A stretch of DNA of 42,640 bases from assembly GCA_001970955.1 (NCBI GenBank), contig MPUH01000630.1, positions 1 to 42,640 of the forward strand. The letters are read 5' to 3'. Below the pieces are notes generated by a model, which was given only the letters and a program-made list of their open reading frames with translations, had not been told where the DNA came from and did no database searches. Positions 19,954 through 30,097 of this stretch are shown here, one piece after another. The stretch is from Stentor coeruleus (lineage: Eukaryota > Ciliophora > Heterotrichea > Heterotrichida > Stentoridae). Positions within the stretch are counted from its first letter, which is position 1. The number at the start of each line of letters is the position of its first letter. A program made the position numbers and the translations under genes.

Positions 19954-21903
19954 CTATTGAAAGTTATTAATTAAATTAGTACTACTGAAAATAGTCCTCA
20001 TAAGATTCATAAATCTTGTCCTATAAGGTTCTGGAGACATCACAGAAACTTCTTCAGATTTACTTTTAATCATTTTATATCCTTTTTCAAGTTTTTTCCT
20101 AGTATTATAAGCTTGAAAGTAGTCAATAATCCCAATAATAACAGAATATTTGCCAATTTTAAACACATTATTTCCTTTAGACATGCTACTATTAAGGAAA
20201 TGCCTATCATCCAATCCCATCAACAATGAATAATCCATTAACTTATGCTTTCTAAGCAAATCTGTATCTAATTCAATAGACTCTAATACTTCAGGCATTT
20301 CAAATGTACCAAACTGGATATCTGTCACAACATCCATGAAATCCAAATCTTTATAAACTCTATTTCTAGGCATTGAATCTGCATTAAAATAGCTTGTCAT
20401 AGACAATTTACGGTTTTTTTTACTTCCTTTTAGGTCAAACATTATTGGGTTTTCCATCCTCGATAACAAATTTTCCATTAAAATTACACGAACCGTACTG
20501 CGATTTTCAATTTTTATTTTATATGCGCCAAATATCTTGGATAAATACGAACAAGGCTCTGAAGTTATACGTTCAGAGTAGTCTTTCATAATTTCTTTTA
20601 ATACATCAAGTTCTTCATCTTTTATAGTCTTAAGAATAAGTTCTTTATCGCTTGTAAAGTAAAAAAAAGCTCCACTTTTTCCTCCAATGCTTTTGCATCG
20701 TGATTCTATATTTTCATAGTTTTCTGGAGCATTAAGAGAACTATATATATAATACTTATAAAGATCTTGATAACTAATCCCAGCATGTTTCATGATTTTT
20801 TCATGACTTAAGATATTGTATTGAGTTATTATAAATTTACCTTGTTCTGGGATTTTAGAGGTGAAGTTCCATTCCCTGTGGTCATGATTGATGATTTTTC
20901 CTTGTTCTTGAGATGTATTTTCTGAGTTTATAAGAACAGTTGATATACCCAATAATATATCATTTATAGCCTTTTTATATCATACTTTTACTGTAACACT
21001 GTTAAAAACCCTTGCGTAGGACCCTTGGAGACCTTCACAGATTTTGTCAGGCTGGAGTTCAGTGCATAATGAATTCTTTTTATTTATTACAGCAAATTTT
21101 CTTGGGTGAAATATTGAATCTATTATTTTAATTAAAAGACCTCTTTGCATCATTCTGGCTGTAAAAATCAATGCCCCTGACAAAGCTCCAAGGAATATTG
21201 AAATCTGCATATTTTATACCAATATAAACCATTCATGTTTATGTATATTTATATGAAAAGGTTCATAACTAAGCCCATGCACAATAGCAATAGGAACCCA
21301 TCCAACAGTAAAAGCAACAACCACAAGCATATGATATTTCAAACAGCTTCTATAAAAAGTTCCATAAGAAATATACCAGCTATATCCAGTTGCCACAACA
21401 CAAATAGGAAAATGTAAAAAAACAGGTGCCATTATCGCAAGCTCATATTTTTTCCCAGCTTGTGAAAAACAAGTTTTCATAATTGACTTTCCATCGTTAT
21501 CTTGTCCAAAAATAAGCCAAAAAAACACCCCTAAGCTAGTTAAATGAGATCCTAAATGATACCACCAGCGTCGCTTTTCATAGTTAGTATTCTGAGGGTG
21601 ACGGAATTTTATGAAAATTTCAATAGACAAAAGTGCTGTGTAGTCCCAACTTAGTAAATAGAAATAAATGCAAAAAGCTCCAATAAACATACAAAAATCA
21701 CTAGATAATAGATCTCTTATTGATTTAATTCCTGTAAACCAATGTATGTCCATTATCAGTTGTGAAAGACTCTGCCAAAAGATAAGGATTTCTGGATGGT
21801 ATTTTATTTGACGTAGTCTTATAAATCCGTATAGTAGCATCCCTTCGCATAATACAGAAATTGGAGCGAGGGTTAAATAAAATGCCATAGATATATCATC
21901 CAT
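19954..21903 (-). CDS. GPCR-PIPK: 7TM receptor fused to a phosphatidylinositol phosphate kinase (two introns)
   Basis: Exons are 21903-21220, 21204-20986 and 20970-19954, separated by two 15-nt introns; 639 residues. Residues 1 to about 260 form a seven-helix receptor: six helices in exon 1, the seventh across the first splice junction (HEWFIL then ISIFLGALSGALIF). Residues about 360-639 are a PIPK catalytic domain: GGKSGAFFYFT (397-407), the ATP-binding Lys415 in LILKTI, FDLKGS (479-484), KLMDYSLL (544-551) with the catalytic Asp547, and GIIDYFQ with the metal-binding Asp584. It would make PtdIns bisphosphate at a membrane on receptor stimulation. The same architecture is known in Dictyostelium RpkA and oomycete GPCR-PIPKs. 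Confidence 0.9.
20971..20985 (-). other. 15-nt spliceosomal intron
   Basis: On the sense strand, GTATGATATAAAAAG; in-frame TGA if retained; A at position 10. Removing it fuses the juxtamembrane exon to the PIPK exon in the same frame (...NSVTVK then AINDILLG...). Confidence 0.85.
21205..21219 (-). other. 15-nt spliceosomal intron
   Basis: On the sense strand, GTATAAAATATGCAG; in-frame TAA if retained; A at position 10. It falls just before the seventh TM helix of the receptor. Confidence 0.85.
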
Positions 21904-23032
21904 TTATTAGCCTTTTTTGTATGAAAAGATTATGATTTACTTTAGGGTTAGTAAGCTGATTAGTTAGGAAAATTATAGAGGTGGATTAGATGGTGAAAAA
22001 TTTGTGTAAAAATGAGCATAAAAAGTTGGAATTTTCGAATAAGAGTTTGTTGATAGATATGAAAAGGATAGTTATGAGGATTTTTATAAGAGGAAATAGT
22101 GAATCAGCATATAAAGATTGAGTAGGAGGAAAGTTATAGTGAGTTTTAGATTTTTTCGGGAAAGAATTGAGTAGAGGATATTAGGATGGCTGATATGATT
22201 TTATATGGCTTGATTTGTAGAAAATTGATTTAGAGTAATAGATGAGGTTGCTTGGAGAAAATGGGTTATTAATATTGTAAATTTTTTTATAGGGTTTAGT
22301 GATGGAAATAATATAATTCTTCATAAATGCATATAGTTAATGACTTAGATTAGATTATCAAGTGAAACAAATAAGAAACTTGCAAATGAAAGTAAAAAAT
22401 GACATGTTATATTATGTCATCAAATTTGAATAATAAATATAAATTATAGGGCACAAAGAAATTTCAATTAAATCAAAGTTCTTTCAAACAAAATTAAGAG
22501 GTTCTGATCAAAATATATTCAAAGAAGTGTTAGAAATATTTGCGAAATTTTAATTTGATTCGTAATGCAACTGAAGAAAATAATTTTTGGGAAAATCAAG
22601 GTTAATTTTTAATAAGCCCAAGGCCGATGGTTTGATTATTGAAATTTGGTAGATTGCCTACAGATTTATATCATGAATCAATATTTTTTGTTTACAAGTA
22701 GATTAATGAATTTAGTATAGGTAAATATTATCAAGTATTTGATCCTAACAACTTAAATTACTCATGCTATGATCAGAGATATTACTATCAGTATTATAAT
22801 AAATTCAAATGAAAAAAACTCTATTCCACTTAAGTAATTGAGTCAAAAATTTTTAACTTAAGTCCCCAACTCGAAAAATTTATTTTTTTGTGCTTAGCCA
22901 TAAGATCATATCATTATTTTTGCAATATTGCTGATTTACGATAGTGTGAAATTGGCAAAATACTAGAATGCAAAATTAGAACTTAGAAATTTTTTAATAA
23001 AAGAAGTTCTAATTATATTTCATTACTTCTAC
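21904..23032. other. Intergenic region with a possible decayed gene
   Basis: About 21904-22270 is G-rich on the plus strand, the expected composition upstream of the minus-strand receptor-kinase. About 22530-22980 may be a pseudogene (listed separately). No RNA gene was recognised. Confidence 0.5.
22530..22980 (+). pseudogene. Possible decayed gene of unknown family
   Basis: One plus-strand frame reads as plausible protein between scattered stops, e.g. FNLIRNATEENNFWENQG, then FGRLPTDLYHESIFFVYK, then INEFSIGKYYQVFDPNN, and later VIESKIFNLSPQLEKFIF. Composition is less AT-biased than the flanks. No family was recognised, and chance cannot be ruled out. Confidence 0.25.
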
Positions 23033-25423
23033 CTAGCTTTTTTGAATAGCATCAAGTACTTTCTTCAAATCTTCCTGATTCGTATCTTTTCCTTCTTCCA
23101 ATTTTTTAATCTTATCTATAGCCAACCCTGTCATCTCAGATAATTTCTTTAACGTTATTCCTTTTTTAAACCTTTGCTCTCTTATATAAGCTGAAGCATC
23201 CCCTGAAGTTTGTACATCTTCAACTATCATTTCATCAATTTTAATCCCTTCATTTACCGATTTACGTGATTTTCTTCTCATAAACTCAACTTCCTGATTT
23301 TTATCTTCTTCAAATTCAGTCACAGCTTGGATCGGTTCAATTTTATCCGCAATCTGAGGGATTTTTTCAGGTTTAAAAGTACTTCCTCTTTTTGAACTAG
23401 CCAAAGACTCTAATTTGCTTAAAGATGCTGAAGCTCTTCTTGCTGCAGGGACAACTTTAAGGTTTTTAGATTTGATAAGTCTTTTTTTACACCAGGATTC
23501 TTGAAATAAATATAAAATTGACCCTAAAAACCTTATAGCAACAATACCAGTAGCTAATAAAGCAAGAGCATATATATACATATATCCTGAACTTGTATTG
23601 CTTATACTTGTTAGCATTAAAACATAAGCACCATTACAAAGGACCCATATAATTATCCATCTGGTTCTAAACTCTTCAAATTCTTCTATACGGTTTTTCT
23701 CTTCTTGGGTAAGCAGATCAGGTCTGTTACCCCAGGTACAGTCGTGTATATTGCATATTGAATAGATTAGAAAAATGTTAACATATGTTGGAGTTAAGAA
23801 TAAATAATGAAATACTCCTTTTAATATTGTCATTGTAGCACAATGAAACACAACTCCTATACCAAAACTCCCTGCAGTTCCTAATATTATATATATGACC
23901 CATGCTGGGTATTTAAATGTGAGTACTAATATGCATGTGCATATAATTGTTCCAACCATATAAATTCCAAAAATTGCTGCTATTAATCTAAAATAAGAAT
24001 CCACTCTATTTGGCTTCACTCCTAAAGACATGACAAAAACAAAAATCAAAAGTAGCAAATAAATCTGCACAAGAATATCCCCAAAGCTTTTAAGGTTGGA
24101 GTTATATACAAAGCTCATGTTAACAACAATTTTAAATGCAAGGTAAAAAGAACCAACCATTACCCATGTAAAAAGCACAGTGAGAACATAATAAAACATT
24201 TGCAATGAGAAAATTATTTTCCTACAAAAGTTGTGGTCTGATTGATAAATTTTTGCACATTTTCTTATAGAGTCTATAAGAGAAAACCATGAGCCATTGA
24301 CCCATCTGCGTCTTTGTGACATAAGTGTTGAGATGTTTTCAGGAACATCAGTTTCAGCAATAGAATTTTTAACATACCTTATAAGATAACTGCTTTTTTT
24401 CTTACTGATTAAAGAAAGGCAAAGGACACGATCTTCAGCTAAATAAATGTTAGAATTAAAAGCATTCATAAGCTCAGGGTGGCAAATTGACTTAAAATAA
24501 TCTTTCCATAATGGATCTCCTTGTAAAGCTTCCCATCTATATGCTGAAAAAGCACCAGGTAACACAGTAATATACCCTAAAACACTTTCTAAAGCTTTAT
24601 CAAAAACATGTGAGAATTTATACTCCACAACCTGTGCTGGGACAACTAATTTCCATATATTCGGGTCCATTGGGCGTATTTCTCCACAACATCCAGCTAG
24701 ATCTTTTTGTGTTGCCATCGCTTCATACAAATAAAACAATGAATTAGGTAGCGGCATAGTTCCAACATCAATAAGCATCACATAATTCGGCTTCATATAC
24801 TCGCAAAACCCTCCAAAAAACCACAAATGGGTATTCAGTTTCCTTTTATTCTTTTGCTTAACACAAAATATAAAATTCAACTGGTTCCTCGGGTTATCAG
24901 TAAAATTCACTTTCTGCATAAAACAATGTGCGAACTCATCATCATCTTTTTCATCTGGGATTTTGCAATTTCTCACATCAGAAACGCCAAATCGCTCTTT
25001 GATCATATCCTCAATAAAAAAAGATTCAAAAAAGTTTTTCTGTTTAGCATAAGTGCTATAGAAAGGACGGCAACCATCTACAATTATTATACAACATATA
25101 CGAGATATGTCAATTCCTGCAGTGGCAAATGATTCAAGATTATCACAAATACCACCAAGAGTGTCTGTAAAATTTTTAACCCCTTCATTGTACATAGATA
25201 CTTCGATAAGAAATTCACATTTCGTAGGCTGAAGGGGATCAAAAGCGAAATCTGCAAGGATGCTTCCAGGAATGAACCTTGTATCAGGAGCTATAGGGAC
25301 GATTCCTATAGCTTTTTTAAGAGATGTATAAGTTCGGTCTTCATCATTACGCGTTTCATACTCTTTGATTAGTTTTATAGGCTGATATTGGATGTTCTCT
25401 GGGTCTGTTTTAGTAAAACTCAT
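23033..25423 (-). CDS. Chitin synthase (GT2) with C-terminal Cro/C1-type helix-turn-helix
   Basis: The product has 796 residues. It transfers GlcNAc from UDP-GlcNAc to growing chitin at the plasma membrane. GT2 core: ECEFLIEVSMYNEG-like N-terminal strand at 70-81, IIVDGCRP (Asp116), LIDVGTMP (Asp219), LPGAFSAYR (288-296), AEDRVLCL (329-336, catalytic Asp331) and QRRRW (370-374). Several TM helices follow (about 400-660). The cytoplasmic tail is charged and, at 744-796, reads AYIREQRFKKGITLKKLSEMTGLAIDKIKKLEEG and on to an amphipathic last helix, closely resembling the Cro/C1 HTH of MBF1. Such a tail is not part of any standard chitin synthase known to me. The frame is continuous across the junction. 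Stop TAG. Chitin could serve cyst wall or lorica. Confidence 0.92.
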   Translation of the reverse strand: MSFTKTDPENIQYQPIKLIKEYETRNDEDRTYTSLKKAIGIVPIAPDTRFIPGSILADFAFDPLQPTKCEFLIEVSMYNEGVKNFTDTLGGICDNLESFATAGIDISRICCIIIVDGCRPFYSTYAKQKNFFESFFIEDMIKERFGVSDVRNCKIPDEKDDDEFAHCFMQKVNFTDNPRNQLNFIFCVKQKNKRKLNTHLWFFGGFCEYMKPNYVMLIDVGTMPLPNSLFYLYEAMATQKDLAGCCGEIRPMDPNIWKLVVPAQVVEYKFSHVFDKALESVLGYITVLPGAFSAYRWEALQGDPLWKDYFKSICHPELMNAFNSNIYLAEDRVLCLSLISKKKSSYLIRYVKNSIAETDVPENISTLMSQRRRWVNGSWFSLIDSIRKCAKIYQSDHNFCRKIIFSLQMFYYVLTVLFTWVMVGSFYLAFKIVVNMSFVYNSNLKSFGDILVQIYLLLLIFVFVMSLGVKPNRVDSYFRLIAAIFGIYMVGTIICTCILVLTFKYPAWVIYIILGTAGSFGIGVVFHCATMTILKGVFHYLFLTPTYVNIFLIYSICNIHDCTWGNRPDLLTQEEKNRIEEFEEFRTRWIIIWVLCNGAYVLMLTSISNTSSGYMYIYALALLATGIVAIRFLGSILYLFQESWCKKRLIKSKNLKVVPAARRASASLSKLESLASSKRGSTFKPEKIPQIADKIEPIQAVTEFEEDKNQEVEFMRRKSRKSVNEGIKIDEMIVEDVQTSGDASAYIREQRFKKGITLKKLSEMTGLAIDKIKKLEEGKDTNQEDLKKVLDAIQKS

Positions 25424-25657
25424 ATATTATTAAAGATTTTTTTAGGAGATTTAAGTTTAAAATATATGTAATAAAAAGAATCTAGAAAGGAAGTGAAATT
25501 TGGAATGAATTACAAAGATGATTTTGAAAATTATAAAAACATGATAATGAAATAAGTTTTAAAAGGGAAAATAAAGGATTTGATGATAGGTTTTAAATTT
25601 TAAATTTAAAACTTTTGGTGTATCAAGAGCTTTGAATTATGATTTTATAATAATTAT
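25424..25657. promoter_or_regulatory. Short divergent intergenic region
   Basis: 234 bp between the chitin synthase ATG (minus) and the next plus-strand ATG. It must contain both promoters. AT-rich, no motif singled out. Confidence 0.4.
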
Positions 25658-26131
25658 ATGATTAACTGGAGGACATTATTTTCTTTTAGGATTATTGAAA
25701 ACACTTTCCCATTCCTTATAATCTTTCCTTTTGTGTATCAAGTCTGGCATCCTAGATACTGGAACCCTCAACATAAAACAGTATATGATCGAGTACGTGC
25801 AAGAGTCGTAATTGATGCAAAAACAGGGAAAATTCGTCAAGCTTTTCTTATTGGCTGGCTTAAAGAAATTACATTAAAGCAAGTTATTGTAAGAAGCAGA
25901 AAAATCAAATCTAAAGCTCTTGAAAAATTAAAAAAAGGAATGAGAAACCCAGTTATCAATGAAAAGTTCAGAAATCTCATTTTAGACTCAATCAAAAGAA
26001 CTGAATTTATTATGGAGTTTAATCGAATTTTTAATGATAGTTTTAAAAGAGTTGATATGCTATCAGAAGAAGACTTTAGAAATCTTAAGAAAGGGCTTTC
26101 CCATGAATTTAAAAAGATAATGAAGTCTTGA
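25658..26131 (+). CDS. Short basic protein with one N-terminal membrane segment
   Basis: The product has 157 residues, TGA stop. A hydrophobic segment at about 11-30 (IIENTFPFLIIFPFVYQVW) is followed by PRYWNPQHKTVYDRVRARVVID and a long, basic, helical remainder rich in Lys, Arg, Phe and Ile. No family was recognised. The N-terminus could be a signal anchor or mitochondrial presequence. It is divergent from the chitin synthase, 234 bp away; no functional link can be shown. Confidence 0.65.
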   Translation: MINWRTLFSFRIIENTFPFLIIFPFVYQVWHPRYWNPQHKTVYDRVRARVVIDAKTGKIRQAFLIGWLKEITLKQVIVRSRKIKSKALEKLKKGMRNPVINEKFRNLILDSIKRTEFIMEFNRIFNDSFKRVDMLSEEDFRNLKKGLSHEFKKIMKS

Positions 26132-26656
26132 ATCTAATTAAATTATAATCTTTTATCTGATTAAAAAATATAATTATTGGGTAGATTATATCGAAAATAA
26201 AGAGGTATTGATGATATAATATTTTTAAGTTTGTGCTAAAAGTGAGGTTATAATAGATAAAAGTTGATTTTTGTTATTATTTCTCATAGTTATATGAAAA
26301 TTATTTTATTTGGAAAAAAATTGCTTAACTCATAATGTCTACAATACATATCTCTATTATATATTCTATAACTAAATATTAGAATAAATACGAAAAATAA
26401 CAATAAATAATAATAATCCTATAGTTGAAATCATTATCACTAGTCTTATAATCTTATCATAATTTTTCATATAAACAATAAACCCAACAATTTTCTAAAC
26501 CTTCAAAGCTTATTTTATTTTTTCAACTATTAACCTTAAACCTAATATACTTATAATAAATATAATCTACATACAAACTATATTATTTCAAAGCTTTTGC
26601 TTTATTTTTCCCATAATTTCCATGCTTAAAAATAAATCTAAATAAACCTTTAACAC
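26132..26656. other. Convergent intergenic region
   Basis: AT-rich, C-rich on the plus strand from about 26340 to 26650. Nothing recognised. Confidence 0.5.
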
Positions 26657-27091
26657 TTAACTAATACTGCATATCCAAGAACATACTCCATCAGAATCAA
26701 TATTTTTTCTATTATTAAGCTCTTCAAAAGCTGTAAGTTTATCTTCAATTCTTTTTATATTTTCATATGAAATTTTGTCATTAGTAAGACTTTTTTCAAA
26801 TAAACCTGCTTGGCTAACAAGGTCATCAGCTACAAATTGTAGTCCTTTAACAGCAGAAAGAGCTTCATCTAAAAGAGAATTTTTATAAGTTTTTGGCTTA
26901 TTTTTTTTTAGATTTTTTTGCATTTCTCCTTGCTGAAGATTTAGTTTTTCAAATAAATGAAGACATGGGGGGATTTGGGAAAGGATGTTAAGGGAAGATT
27001 TAGTTTCGGTTTGGATTTCGGTGATGATTTTTATGGTGAATTTAGGTGTGGATTTGCTTTCTTGAGATGACTTTGTTGATATGTTTTCCAT
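26657..27091 (-). CDS. Small helical CaaX protein, family X (C-terminus CSIS)
   Basis: The product has 144 residues and ends GVCSWICSIS: the last four, CSIS, form a CaaX box with Ser last, which favours farnesylation. A second Cys lies four residues upstream of the CaaX Cys. The N-terminus is Ser/Thr/Lys-rich. The C-terminal ~75 residues are helical: LLDEALSAVKGLQFVADDL...IKRIEDKLTAFEELNNRK. The order of this region aligns with the C-termini of the products at 27697-28110 and 41445-41894, so the three are taken as one family. No enzyme, GTPase or SNARE layer motif is clear. Likely a peripheral membrane protein on the cytosolic face. Confidence 0.75.
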   Translation of the reverse strand: MENISTKSSQESKSTPKFTIKIITEIQTETKSSLNILSQIPPCLHLFEKLNLQQGEMQKNLKKNKPKTYKNSLLDEALSAVKGLQFVADDLVSQAGLFEKSLTNDKISYENIKRIEDKLTAFEELNNRKNIDSDGVCSWICSIS

Positions 27092-27696
27092 TTTATTGAT
27101 GCTAATGATTGCAGTAAAGATATTTTAATTAGGATAATAGGTTTTATAATTTATTTAATTTTGTGTTTAGATAGGGTTTTTATAATTATTTAGGACTAGG
27201 GTTGATTGTTAGATGGTAAAAGTTAATGCTTTGTAAAAATAAGGATTTCAGTTTTGGTTTATTATTAGACATTTTAATATATATATGAGAACTTTGGCTT
27301 TATTGAGTTTAATGTTAGTTTGAAGGGAACTTTGAGAAAATGATGATTATGATGAGTATGTAAGCTAAATCAATGACATATTTATAAAATAGCAACACAA
27401 CACTCTATATTTTCAACCTAATTCACCGAAAACTTATGAATCTAACATTTTTTATAACTTAAAAATAATTTTTTAGTCTTTTCAGCATCTCTTCTCTTTT
27501 ACAAAAACTAGTTACCTCAATCGCATATCTTTAATCAATTATCTTAATAAATATTCTTTATCTTCTCAAAAAAAACATCCTTCTTTAGCTAATTATACTA
27601 AAAAAATATTCATAATAGCTAATTTACTGAATTGTTGAGGTTCTTTATTATATATTTCATATTCCTTGCAATAGAAGAGTTTTTACATTAAAAATA
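27092..27696. other. Intergenic region between two family X genes
   Basis: Plus strand G-rich at 27100-27360 (promoter side of the 26657-27091 gene) and C-rich at about 27480-27600. Nothing else recognised. Confidence 0.5.
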
Positions 27697-28110
27697 CTAA
27701 ATTATGCAGCATTTATCCATACATCCCGAATTACAACAAATATTTTTTCTTGATTTTCGGTCTTTTAGAAAAAGGAGTTTTTTTTCAATTCTCTCAATAG
27801 CTAATTCTTGCCTGTTAAGTCTAACAAGTGCCTTGATCTGAGAATTAAGCTGCAACTTTAAACTGTCTGTCCTACTTTTAAGTATCTCTAATGCGTTTAG
27901 AATAGCTTTTTCTGACAACTCGTTTGGACGTGTGGGTTCTTCATTCATTAACATATCGATGTTTTCTGGCTGCTCTGTAGCAAAATCAGAACTTAGTTTT
28001 GGGTAGAAAACAGGGAGATTAGAATCCAAATCCGTCTCTTCTTCTGATGTCATTCGATACTTATGCAATATAAGCCTTGAACTTGGTGACTCTGTTTTCT
28101 TGTGTTGCAT
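27697..28110 (-). CDS. Small helical CaaX protein, family X (C-terminus CCII)
   Basis: The product has 137 residues from the ATG at 28110 (MQHKKTESP). The frame extends to an ATG at 28140 with a hydrophobic LLWLYIIKY lead, and a third ATG is at 28053 (MTSEEET); 28110 is a compromise. The C-terminus NICCNSGCMDKCCII has six cysteines in 13 residues and ends in a CaaX box CCII; the extra Cys could be palmitoylated, as in Ras and Ykt6. Residues before it (SEKAILNALEILKSRTDSL...ELAIERIEKKLLFLKDRKSRK) form the same helical module as in the other two family X members. Function unknown; a membrane-tethered coiled-coil adaptor is the simplest reading. Confidence 0.72.
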   Translation of the reverse strand: MQHKKTESPSSRLILHKYRMTSEEETDLDSNLPVFYPKLSSDFATEQPENIDMLMNEEPTRPNELSEKAILNALEILKSRTDSLKLQLNSQIKALVRLNRQELAIERIEKKLLFLKDRKSRKNICCNSGCMDKCCII

Positions 28111-28140
28111 ATATTTTATTATATACAACCATAATAGCAC

Positions 28141-28948
28141 TAAACATTTTTGACATACATAAATACTATAAGTGACTACATAAAATTATACATATTGATA
28201 CATTTGCTAAATATTATATGAAAAAGTTATTTTATATAAAGTTTATGCATAAAGTTTATAGTTTTATGGGCTTGAAGTTGAAGGAATAAGCTTAGGTTAG
28301 TGTTTGTATAAAGACTTGCTTAGAAGGTAGAGTTGTGTTTTTTAGTTTTAAAAATTATTATTAGTTAATGCAAAAAATAGAGTAATGACTATAATGAAAG
28401 ATAGCATAAGCGAAAGTAATTGGCATGTGAATAAAAATAGTAATAAATAGCTTGTAAAAGGTTTATAAGCTAAAATTATGATAAAAACTAGCAAAATTTA
28501 GATTTTTTTTATTTTTCATTAGAATTTAGATGAAAAAGGGTCTAAAAAATAATAATACTAGTTGTGATACATGCTAAAACTTTGTAATTCATAAAATTGC
28601 TATCTAAAGCAAGAACTTATTATGATTTTATTAAATTAATCTTAACTTTTAGGATATGCAAATTAGCATGTATTACAACTTAATTATTTTGTAGTTTCTG
28701 ATCTTGATTAAATGCTAATGATAAGTTATTTACTTGTAATGCTCATTTACCTTTAAACTAATATATTATTTTACATTTTTAATAAAGATATCAATAGAGC
28801 GAAATTCCACTTGAAAATACAAGTTTTTGTTATCTCTTTGCTACTATAAACTAAAATATTTTATTTTTTTCATTTATACCTTTTTATTATAAGTAGTAAC
28901 CAAATTATATTATCAATTTTGTTTTATATGAAAATTAAATCTGATTAA
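28141..28948. other. Intergenic region
   Basis: AT-rich; G-rich on the plus strand at 28260-28330, as upstream of other minus-strand genes. No gene or repeat recognised. Confidence 0.5.
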
Positions 28949-29250
28949 TTAAAAAACTATGCAGACACAAAAAGATTTTGATTTTGACTCCTATGCTTGA
29001 AAATATCTCTAAATGATGCAGGGGTGTTTTTAAAAGGTAAGAGTTTTTCTATCGGATAAATATTTTTGATCTTTTTCATTAATATTATAAGAGATTTAAG
29101 TTAAAAATCGAAAATACTTGATAGAAATTCAACAGTTTGTGATGATAAATTATTCAACCTATTATTTTCTTAAAGTTTTTTGAGTTTGATTATGCTTTGC
29201 GCAAAATCTGAAATTAAATCCCATAAGTATTTATGTTCATTTTGTGAAGA
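28949..29250 (-). pseudogene. Decayed copy 1 of family Y CaaX gene
   Basis: It aligns along most of its length with the 3' three quarters of the gene at 34646-35044. The C-terminal end can still be read as CVCIVF before TAA, but upstream ...ASFRDIFKHRSQNQN lies in another frame, so there is a frameshift. It retains the equivalents of the central and N-terminal blocks (e.g. near 29138-29245) with further indels. Confidence 0.6.
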
Positions 29251-29630
29251 AAATAGAAGCTATTTAGCGACAAGTTATTTTACATTGATTGTTAAATGCT
29301 TATTTTTTAAATATAAATACAATATAGTTTAGAATAGTTAAATATGAATTTGAATTATTAAACATGTTGTTTATAGCTAAGTAGCTCAGATACAAGTTTA
29401 TTTTTTTCAGAAGTTTTTACTTTTAATTTACTAATTTTGATTTGATAGTTCAATTTATACGCAGCTAAGACTTTAATTATATAAACAAAATACTATTGCA
29501 TTTGATATACTCAAAAATAATATAAATATTATGAAATACAATAAAATTAATTTCATACAGCTTAGCTTGCATGATTTATAAATTATTATTGAATCTCATA
29601 TTAAAAAGATATTGTAAATAAGATTTATCA

Positions 29631-29780
29631 CCTGGAAGTTGAAGGTCCATATATTTGAAGTAAGAATCCCCAGTATATGGACATAAAATTCTCTTTCTGA
29701 CATAATAAAAAAATACAAGTTTGCAGAGCCCTATCCATTTTCCGTACTCTTGGGTATGAGGATATATGGAGAGTTCCAGG
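29631..29780. ncRNA. Candidate structured RNA, strand uncertain
   Basis: It stands out as GC-richer within AT-rich DNA. CCTGGAA (29631-29637) pairs with TTCCAGG (29774-29780), closing the element. Inside are a 9-bp stem GTCCATATA (29645-29653)/TATATGGAC (29674-29682) and a longer arm CT-A-TCCAT (29731-29738)/ATGGA-G-AG (29766-29773), capped by CCGTAC (29742-29747)/GTATG (29754-29758). No known RNA family was recognised (not U1-U6, tRNA or 5S by eye). Confidence 0.45.
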
Positions 29781-29989
29781 ACGCTGAATAAAAAGAAACT
29801 AAAAATAAAAATTTAGCTAATTTTAAACTTTGATGTTTGAGTGTTAAAAATGTAACCTTATTTTCACTGTAAACTTAGAAGAAAAAAAGGAAAAAGTTAT
29901 AGCCTTCAGAGTACTTAAACTTTATCTTTGTTATAATATAACTCTTTACTTTCTTGCTACTTTTTTATGCATAACTTTAACTTTATATA

Positions 29990-30097
29990 TTAGAATTACT
30001 AAAAGATCTCTTCTGCACAACCTATAATCCTTGAAATTTGTAATTAGAATTACCAAAAGATCTCTTCTGCACAGCCTATAGTCTTTGAAATTTTTAA
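29990..30097. repeat. 54-bp tandem duplication, two copies
   Basis: Copies 29990-30043 and 30044-30097 differ at about five positions. They lie upstream of no recognised gene; probably a local duplication. Confidence 0.85.

Noticed and set aside
29631..29780. U1 snRNA (the 5' part contains ACCTGG)
   Set aside because: The required 5' ACUUACCUG is not present and the loops do not match stem-loop I or II of U1.
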